Position numbers and translations under genes: made by a program
NCBI RefSeq assembly: GCF_047495875.1
Contig: NC_092458.1
Location: 113,199,727-113,263,726 of the forward strand
Length of the DNA: 64,000 bases
Direction of reading: 5' to 3'
Source: Pithys albifrons albifrons
Lineage: Eukaryota; Chordata; Aves; Passeriformes; Thamnophilidae
Notes under the pieces: model-generated
The model's database searches: none
The model's input: only the letters and a program-made list of their open reading frames with translations
What the model was told of the DNA's origin: nothing
Shown: positions 56,640-64,000 of the stretch, piece by piece
How positions within the stretch are numbered: position 1 is the first letter of the stretch
Layout of the letters: each line of letters begins with the position of its first letter

Positions 56640-57790
56640 TACCCCTCAGAAATTTCCCTACCTGTCCACAGCTGACCTCAAAATATTCATTCTCTTCCCT
56701 AGAGATTACCTCAGATTTTGCCCCCAATATATTTTGTCCCATCTAGATTACCTAGATTTGACAACCATAACCTCAATGACTAAATTCACCTCATCCCCCA
56801 AATGTTCATTCTGCTCAAGATTACCTCAGATTTTTCCTTCAGAATATTCCTGTTTCCTTGCAATGACCCCAAGTTTTACCCTCAACATTTTCCCTACCTG
56901 TTCACCACCAGTTACCTCAGTTTAGCTCATCCATTCTTTGCCTTACCCCTGAATTTTTCCCCTCCTATCCACTGATTACCCCATTTTACCTCAATACATC
57001 CATTTCCTCTCACCTCCAAATTTTTCCCTTCCTGTCCACTAATTACCTCATTTTTATCTCAAAATGTTCATTCCCTCCCCTTGTTTTACGCCCAAAATTC
57101 TGCCTTCCTTTCCATTACCGGTTGGCTCAGTTTACCTCAGTATATTAATTTTCTCTCAAGTTTTATGTCCAAAGTTTTCCCTTTCCACTGACTGCCTCAG
57201 TTTATCTCAGTATGTTCATTCTCCCATGTTTAACCTGCAAAATTCTCCCTTCCTTTCCACTACTGCCTCAGTTTACCTCAAAACATCCATCCTCTCCTTA
57301 CAGATTCAGATTTTTACCCCCAAATCGTTCCTTTCCACTACTGATTACCTCAGTTAACCTCAAAATGTTCATTCTCCCCAGTCTTACCCCTAAAATTCTC
57401 CCTTCCTTTCCACTAATTTTTTCACTTTACCTCAAAATGTTCATTCTCCAAGTCTTACCCCTAAAATTCTCCCTTCCTTTCCACTACTGATTACCTCTTT
57501 ACCTCAACACGTCCATTCTCTCCCTTACCCCTAGTTTTGCCCTTCCTTTCCCCCACTAATTTCCTCAGTTTACATCAAAATGCTCACTCTCTCCCAATTT
57601 TACCCCTAAAATTCTCCCTTCCTTTCCACTTCTGATTACCTGTTTACCTCAAAATGTTCATTCTCTCCCTTACCCCCGAATTTTCCCCTTCCTTTCCCCT
57701 ACTGATCACCTCAGTTTGCCCCCAAATTCTCATCCTTTCCCCTCAACTTTTCCCCCCCCAACTCTCCCTTCCCATCACTACCCCCCCATT
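56640..57790 (+). repeat. Pyrimidine-rich minisatellite, period about 72-75 bp
   Basis: Degenerate units follow the pattern TTACCTCAAAATGTTCATTC - TCTCC - TTACCCCTAAAATTCTCCC - TTCCTTTCCACTACTGAT. The TTTCCAC/TTTCCCC landmark recurs at about 57107, 57182, 57256, 57333, 57407, 57479, 57550, 57625 and 57697, so spacing is 71-77 bp. Earlier, more diverged units reach back to about 56640, giving roughly 15 copies. The array stops at the edge of the POU2F1 CpG island. Confidence 0.88.
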
Positions 57791-57976
57791 TTTCCCTCAG
57801 CGCGCCCATTGCCATTCCCTCACAGACTAACTCATATTCCGCTCCCCAAACCGCACTAATTTCAATCCCTTTATTGCCCACCTACATGTTTGAGCCCCCC
57901 CAGGGACCCCCTTTGATGTGGAGACGGGGCAGGGGGTGCGGAGGGACCACCCCGCGCCCTGAGGGGGCACCCCCAC

Positions 57977-57987
57977 TGCGCATGCGC
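57977..57987. promoter_or_regulatory. NRF1-type site 1
   Basis: TGCGCATGCGC is a near-perfect palindromic match to the NRF1 consensus. Confidence 0.65.
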
Positions 57988-58047
57988 GGGGAGGGGGCGG
58001 CAGAGCGAGCGGTGTGGGGGGGGGGGGGGGTGCGCCTCTTTCCGCGC

Positions 58048-58058
58048 TGCGCATGCGC
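58048..58058. promoter_or_regulatory. NRF1-type site 2
   Basis: TGCGCATGCGC is identical to site 1 and lies 71 bp downstream of it. Confidence 0.65.
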
Positions 58059-58131
58059 GGCGCCGCTCCGCGCCCCGGCCTGGGAGAGCGGCGGGGAGGG
58101 GAGGGGAGGGGGGGGGGAGCGGCGCGCGCGT

Positions 58132-58142
58132 GGCGCATGCGT
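58132..58142. promoter_or_regulatory. NRF1-type site 3
   Basis: GGCGCATGCGT is a variant of the same palindrome, about 95 bp before the POU2F1 ATG. Confidence 0.55.
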
Positions 58143-58236
58143 CGGCCGGCGGGGAGGGTGCGGGGAGGGGGAGAGGGAGGGGAAGGGGAGGGGGGAGGGT
58201 TTATCGCGCGGCCGATTTTTGGTTAAAATATTCAAA

Positions 58237-58300
58237 ATGGCGGACGGAGGAGCAGCGAGTCAAGATGAGAGTTCGGCGGCGGCGGTGGCGGCGGCGGCAG
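58237..58300 (+). CDS. POU2F1: POU2F1 (OCT1) first coding exon, gene continues beyond the window
   Basis: The exon encodes MADGGAASQDESSAAA and then an alanine-rich end, and stops in phase 1 at a GTAATC donor. This is the exact N-terminus known for the main ubiquitous OCT1 isoform, apart from one Val within the alanine run. OCT1 is a nuclear POU-domain transcription factor that binds the octamer ATGCAAAT in histone H2B, snRNA and many other promoters. The POU-specific and POU-homeodomain exons are not in this window, since intron 1 runs past 64 kb. The CpG island and the STYXL2 neighbour support the call. The alanine codons are a GCG-rich repeat that may vary in length between individuals. 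Confidence 0.95.
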
Positions 58301-61300
58301 GTAATCATTACTGCGTTTTACATATTCATATTCATACTCGCGCGCGCGGGGCGCTCCCCCCCCCCCACCATCACCCCCCCCCCTCCCGCCCGCCCGGCCC
58401 CGCTTAGCATAATTTATTAGTACTCAGGATTATTATAATTAACGGCACAGGAGGGAGCGGGGGGGGGGAAGGAGAAGGAGAAGCAGAGCAGGCTCCCCGC
58501 GCTGGGGAGACACACATGCACACACGCACACACTCACACGCGCTCCCGCCCGCACCCCGAGCCCGCACGGCGCTCCGGCCATGGGGGCATGGGCGGCGGC
58601 GGCGCGGCCGGCCGGGGGTCGGGGCGGGCGGCACGGAGCGAGGGATGGACGGGGGGGACACACACGGAGGGAGGGAGGGAGGGAGGCAGGGGGGAGGCAG
58701 CCCCGCACCCAAAAGCGTGCGGGGGTGGCTCGGCCGCCTCCCGGCCCGCACGCCCACAATAAACCCGCTTTACATATTCATGGAGCCCGGGGCTGGTGTG
58801 GGGGATGCTGGGGGAGCGGAGCCCCCGGCAGGCCAGGGTCCCCCCGGCGGAGGGGCCGGGCGAGGCAGCAGCCCTGGGCTCCGAGCGCTGCCCCCGCATC
58901 CCCCCCGCCAGCCGGGGTTATTTCCCCAGAGCCTGGGCCTCGCACCGTGGGGAGGGGGTAATAGCGCGGCGTGGCTCGGCTTTTTATTTAACCCTCCTTC
59001 CCCACGATTCCCCCCCTCCCCTTCTTCGAGGGGCAGGTCGGGTGGGGGGTCATTGGGGGGTGCGCGAGCAGAGCCCCCCGTGCCCCTCTGCGGGGGGATT
59101 GCACCCCCCCGAGGGCTGGGATTGCCCCCCACCCGCAGGAGCTGGGATTGCACACCCCCCCCCGAGGACTGCATTAGCACCTCCCAGTGGCTGGGATTGC
59201 CCCCCACCCCCGGGAGCTGGATGTGTCCCTTAGAGGGCTGGGATTGTCCCCTACCCCCAGGGCTGGATGTGTCCCCTCGAGGGCTGGATTGTCCCCCATC
59301 CTCAGGAGCTGAATGTGCCCCCACCCAGGGCTGGATGTGCCCCGGGGTGTTTGCTCCCCCAGGGCTGGATGTGGCCCCCCAGGAGCTGAATGTGCCCCCC
59401 TAGGGCTGGGATTGCCCCCCAGGAACTGGATGTGCCCCGGGGTGCTTGCCCCTGTCCCCCGTGCCCCCCAGGGCACGGCGGTGCCGGTCCTGTCCCTCTC
59501 CCCGCGCTCTCCCTCTCTCTCCTCCTCATTTGAATAATGTCTAATTCGGGGAGGTTTATATTATTGAAATGGCCGCCCGGCTTTCCCCGCCTCTCATGTT
59601 TAGTAATTCAGACCTTTAATAACAGCCACTCAGAGCCCAACGCCGTGTTTATATTTTACATTCGCCCCATGTGCTTTTGTGGTTCAATATGATTCTTCTT
59701 TCTCGCTCTCTCGCTTTTTTCCTTTCCTTTTTTTTTTTTTTTTTTAATTTTCTTGGCAAACCCACAGGGCCCCGAGATCAAACCCAGGCTGTGTGAGGAG
59801 AGGAGGGGGAGAGCCAGGCCCTGGCTCCTCTGGCAGAGCCCAGGCCTCACTCTGCTGCTTGATTTATTTACTAATAACCAAAATGACCTCCCCCATCTCC
59901 ACTCCACCCCTGCCAGCAAAAACAAAACCCTCCTGGGGCTTGAGCAGCATCAGATCTGCTCATAGATTCTCAAACACTCATGTCTTTTAAATAAGGAGCT
60001 TATTTTTAATTTATAGCAACTCAAGACTGTAAAGCTGTTCCTTTCATATCTGCTTTTCAGAGGCTTGGGCATTTTTGGTCCCTTTGTCCTTGATTCTTTT
60101 CCTTAAAGGAGAGTTGCTTCTAATTTACGTTTCCTGGCACTGAGAGAGCTATAGAAGACACACTCAAAAATCTGAACAGCTTTCCTCTTCCCTCTGAACA
60201 CAAACAGAATTGAATACATTGAAGATAATCTTATTCACCTTCTTTTTACTTAATGTGGATGCAGTTTAACAGTGCAGTGTGTCAGATGCTTTTGTCGCTG
60301 CTTGTATCTTTGACTGTTCTGGGTTGGGTTTTTTTTTTTCTCCTTTCATTTAGATTTGGCTTTCAAGACAGAAGATACCACTAGGCAGCACAGGGTCTAG
60401 AAAGGAAGATGAGTTATCTGTGATTGTGTCATAGGAACACTCAGTGAAAATTGAAATTAATCCTCTTAAATTGTCTGGAGTAATGGAGTTTTAAACCAGA
60501 TATTGGTCTACTTGGAAATAAAACAAATGGGCTGCTTTATTAGAAAGAGGCAGTAATGTAAAAAACTAAAATATTTATGCAGGGCTGGGTTTCAGATAAA
60601 ACTGTGTAGGTTTTCATTAGGGACCATTGTTTTCACCCTGTGGAGAAAAAGGACCGAACAGCAGGGTACTTCAGAGTAGCAGGGCCAGATTAGCATGTAA
60701 ACATCTCTGAAGCACTACTGGGAAGAGAGTTCACGTGCGAGTGCAGACGTAGTTTGGTTCTAAATTTAATTTGTCACAAAATACTGCGCCGCAGCTAATG
60801 AAAAGCATTTTGATTTAAAAAATAACAACTCAGATTATTTATCCTTTTTTTCTTCACCCTTGGCAGAGACAGGCCTTGAATACTAGAAGAAAAAAAATCT
60901 GTAGATCAGTAATGAGACTGTTCAGGTGACTGACTGTTTCACAGACCAACAGCACAAGGCTGGCTGGACAAAAAGCAGTAATATGATTTCATGCCTTAAA
61001 TAGCATATGTTTTTGCACTCGCTTCACAAGATGTGGTCAAGCCGATGATGTCATTGGCCAGAGGACAAGGTGCAGTTAATTTGATTTATTGACCTGGGGT
61101 GAGGTGTAGCACTGAAACCTTCTCATAGGGAAACCATTTATCTGAGGACAATTTCCTTTATAGCAGCAATTTAACCACTGCTGAGACTGTAGATATTTTA
61201 TCCAGCATGATAAAAATGTACATTGTGCCTTGCAACCAAAATCTCTTTGTCGCTGACATTTTAGTAATTTTTATAGAGTGGAATACTGGACAGTGGCCTT

Positions 61301-64000
61301 GTGCAATCTTAAGGCTGAGCTGGGGCTTATAGTGCTGAATTCTGGTATTTACATGCCAAAATGCAGATGTGTCTCTCTCAAACATATATGTGTGTGCCTG
61401 TGTTGTATCTTACAATTTTACCAGAATGTGCTGTGGGTAGAAATGAGTCTTGAGCAGTGAAGCCCAAGGGTAGCACGATAGTGGGCAGCACCTTTCCCAA
61501 ACCTTGGCATCATCTTCCCCTGTCAGAAGGTGCCCAGACTAGTGAGTGGGTATTAACCTCTCAGGCTTAAGAAAGAACTTCTGTGTAAGTTTATCACTGG
61601 TAGGTATCAGATTTTAAGCTGCTTCTTGGACCATCTTTGTGTCTGTTGGGTCAGAGAGTAAAAGCAGCTTTTTTTCTTCCCTATGAACTACCTGGCTGTG
61701 ATGAAAGTGGAGGGTTGTGCTACTGTTGCAGTGCTTCCTAATTTTTATCAGGAGAATATGTTCTGGTTTGGCTCTTTTCAGCTTTGAATTCAAGACAGAA
61801 GGAAGATTTGTTCTCCCTATGAAATAGTCCTACTGCCTCATTATGTCTGCTCAATTATCAGGGTGATGCTGCATTTCCTCTCTTGTCTTTTTTATTTTCC
61901 TTCTGTTTTTCAAAGCTGACCAAAATTTAGCAGTCTGACAACTGGTTGGAAAACAGGCTGAGCTATGCCAGAGCAGAATGGGGAAGGTGCTTTTAAAACT
62001 AGAGGAGCTAGAGCTTACCCCTCACTTCCCAGAAGGAAGGGGGAGAATCTAAGCTTCCCAACTTGCCATTTAAAGAGGAAAGAATCTCAGGTTTGCTGTC
62101 ACTATCAATTTCTCGAAGATTAGCCTACAACCATAATTCAGGCACTGTTAATACTGACTCCTGATGCTGGATGTGGATACCCTGTGAGTGCCTGTCCTGG
62201 TGAGTGACAGTGGAGGGGCCTCACTTGATGGAATTGGTGAGGTTGCCTTCAACTTGGTCTGTCTGTTAAGCCTAAGGAAGCACCAGCATAGTCTGGGCTG
62301 GGAGTCTCTTCTGTGGTGTGCCCAAGTGCTGTTGCTACTTCAGCTTGATCATAATCCTTTATTGCCCAGAGAAATGGGATTTGGAACACCATTGCCAATC
62401 CAATAATAGTTTTCATATTTTAGCAGTAAATTCCACATTTGGAGTAGCTCACTTGTGTTGTTTTATTTGTATTCAGATGTGTGAGGATACAAAGAATTGT
62501 GGGGTAAATGTTTTGCCCGAGCTGTCCAGGATGTTGTGGTTGGGTTCATCTGTCATGCAGTTTCTTTTTGTTAAATAGGGTTCAAGTCTTCCCCTAGGTT
62601 TGTTTTCTTTCCTGGTTCTCTGGCAAATTAGCAGTAGGTTTTGGTAGCATGCAGTAAGTTTTCATTTGCTATCCTCAAATTTTAGCTCCTATAGAGTTCA
62701 AGACCTCATAACAGGTTGCAGCATCACTTTCTATTCGTCTTAAATTGTTGTTGCCCTCAGGACAATAATCTTGATACTGCTATTTTATACAGCTGACAAT
62801 TAGGCAGCCTCTGCTACTTGCACTTACAGCTTTATTATTTTTATCTTGAGACAATCAGTGACAATCCTGGCAAACGACTGTCTTCTATGACATACGTGTG
62901 TTTTCAGTCTCGGTGACAAAGCTGTTGCCTAAAGAAGGTGTTGAACAAAATTAAGTATGACTTGAGCGTCCCAAATGTGATCTGCTTGGCTGTGCTCAAG
63001 CTGGAATGTGAATGAAAGACTATCTCTTGTTGCTGGATACTCTTACAGTGCTGGCTGTTCACTCACCACTGCAGAGATTTGCTGCTTCTGTGTTAACAAA
63101 CTCCCTCCCCCCGGCTTTTCCAAACGTGCCTCATTGTTATACAGGGCAAGTTAAGTGTGGGATTTGTTGGGCTGAGTGTAGGAAATAAATCTAAGGAAAT
63201 ACACAGCCCTTCGTTAGTGTCTATTAACTAATTGCTTGTGTTTCACATGAAACAGTTTGACAATTCTAATCTGAGGACAAAAATGCATTAGGGGTATTTT
63301 CCTTTCTGTAGCTCTTTGCATTAAATTTCTTGAATTGTGTGAATAGGCCTTTATCCTGCTTCATGCACACTTATTTTTCTCTATAGAAAAGGAAATAATT
63401 ACTTAAGATCTCAGTGTAATTCCTTTCCCTAGTTTCTTATTTCACAACTATCTAGGAAATACCCACTTTTTTTAACTGTCTTATCTATATGAGCTTTATA
63501 GCGCATTACAAAGTCTTTGCAAAAGGAATTTTTTTATGGGCTGCTGTTGACTAATTGATTTAGTTTAGTGTTAATAACAGTTAAGTGATGAAATGTTGTT
63601 TTGCTGTAGAGGATTTACCGAGTTCCAATCCTGAGTTTGTCACCAGTTTTGCTGGCTTTGCTGTTCTGGGCTAAATCTGTGTGATGGGAATTACAGAGCA
63701 CATTTTCACAGGGGTGTTGCTAGGGAAGGAATTAACTACTGTTTTACAGTATTTCTGAAGGAAGGTAAGAGCGCTGTGATATTTCTGCTGTTACAGGAAA
63801 CCATCCAGGCTCGTGCCCGGGCTGAGGTTGGTGCAGGGTGTTGCGGTGCTGGCACTGCTGGGCACTCCCTCCCGGCAGACACGAAGGCCTCCCGTCGCAC
63901 AGGCAGATTACTGTCAGTTCTAACTACGGTGTGATGCAGATCTGCTCCAGGGGATGCGGTTCAGTGACAGTTCAAATCAGCCCGAGCCCGTCCTCATCTC
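58301..64000 (+). other. POU2F1 intron 1 (partial)
   Basis: The first 1.2 kb is GC-rich with AT-rich islands at 58301-58340, 58405-58445, 58765-58785, 59525-59570 and 59590-59695 that could be conserved regulatory DNA. It then contains a GC minisatellite (59100-59460), a long T-run (about 59729-59746) and AT-rich unique sequence to the window end. No further exon, RNA gene or CR1 copy was recognised. Confidence 0.7.
59100..59460 (+). repeat. GC-rich minisatellite in POU2F1 intron 1
   Basis: At least ten degenerate units of the form GGGCTGGATGTGCCCCC or GGAGCTGGGATTGCCCCC, roughly 25-40 bp each, follow one another. The reading frames across it are artefacts of the repeat. Confidence 0.85.

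Larger units (their letters stand above)
57890..59130. promoter_or_regulatory. POU2F1 CpG island promoter
   Basis: A strongly GC- and CpG-rich region surrounds the first coding exon. It contains three NRF1-type palindromes (57977-57987, 58048-58058, 58132-58142), a G-run near 58016-58030, G-rich tracts at 58090-58119 and 58148-58199, and a YY1-type AAAATGGCGG over the start codon. There is no TATA box, as expected for a housekeeping-type promoter. Confidence 0.8.

Noticed and set aside
57874..58407. A 177-codon frame covering POU2F1 exon 1 in a different reading of the region
   Set aside because: It reads through the true donor at 58301 and through promoter sequence. The part matching POU2F1 is only the 64-nt exon.
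58516..59403. A 295-codon open frame in the POU2F1 CpG island
   Set aside because: It is Gly/Pro/Arg-rich in every frame because of high GC content and runs through the GC minisatellite. It has no domain, and several overlapping frames are equally open.

Overview
The window is vertebrate nuclear DNA from a bird, most likely a passerine. The evidence is many CR1 LINE fragments, two tRNA-Ile-derived SINEs with CR1-type tails (the organisation I recall for the passerine SINE TguSINE1), avian LTR relics, and the conserved gene order GPA33 - STYXL2 (DUSP27) - POU2F1, which matches human 1q24. A third SINE type with an RTE-like tail might point to a suboscine passerine; that is a weak inference.

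Region 1 (about 2.2-13.6 kb, minus strand): a complete seven-exon GPA33 gene. All GT/AG junctions and codon phases close to give a 296-residue type I membrane protein with a signal peptide, two Ig domains, one transmembrane segment followed by four cysteines, and a charged tail. Its introns carry CR1 fragments, a tRNA-Ile SINE and a composite tRNA-Gln/5S rRNA SINE with a perfect 11-bp target-site duplication.

Region 2 (about 13.6-19.5 kb): no gene seen between the divergently transcribed GPA33 and STYXL2. It holds an LTR relic, two CR1 fragments and short simple repeats.

Region 3 (about 19.7-31.4 kb, plus strand): STYXL2, five coding exons and 1160 codons. The last exon alone encodes about 80% of the protein. 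The phosphatase P-loop has Ser-Ser in place of His-Cys, so this is a pseudophosphatase. A perfect MEF2-type site and two E-boxes lie just upstream of a probable non-coding first exon, which fits muscle expression.

Region 4 (about 31.4-56.6 kb): roughly 25 kb with no recognisable gene. It contains ancient and younger CR1 pieces, an antisense retroviral pol relic, several microsatellites, a 71-bp tandem duplication and otherwise unassigned unique sequence.

Region 5 (56.6-64 kb, plus strand): a pyrimidine-rich minisatellite with a period near 72-75 bp runs into a CpG island with three NRF1-type palindromes and G-rich tracts. This is followed by the first coding exon of POU2F1 (OCT1) and the start of its long first intron. 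No later POU2F1 exon lies in the window.

The three genes are neighbours by conserved synteny rather than by shared function: an epithelial surface antigen, a muscle pseudophosphatase and a ubiquitous octamer-binding transcription factor.
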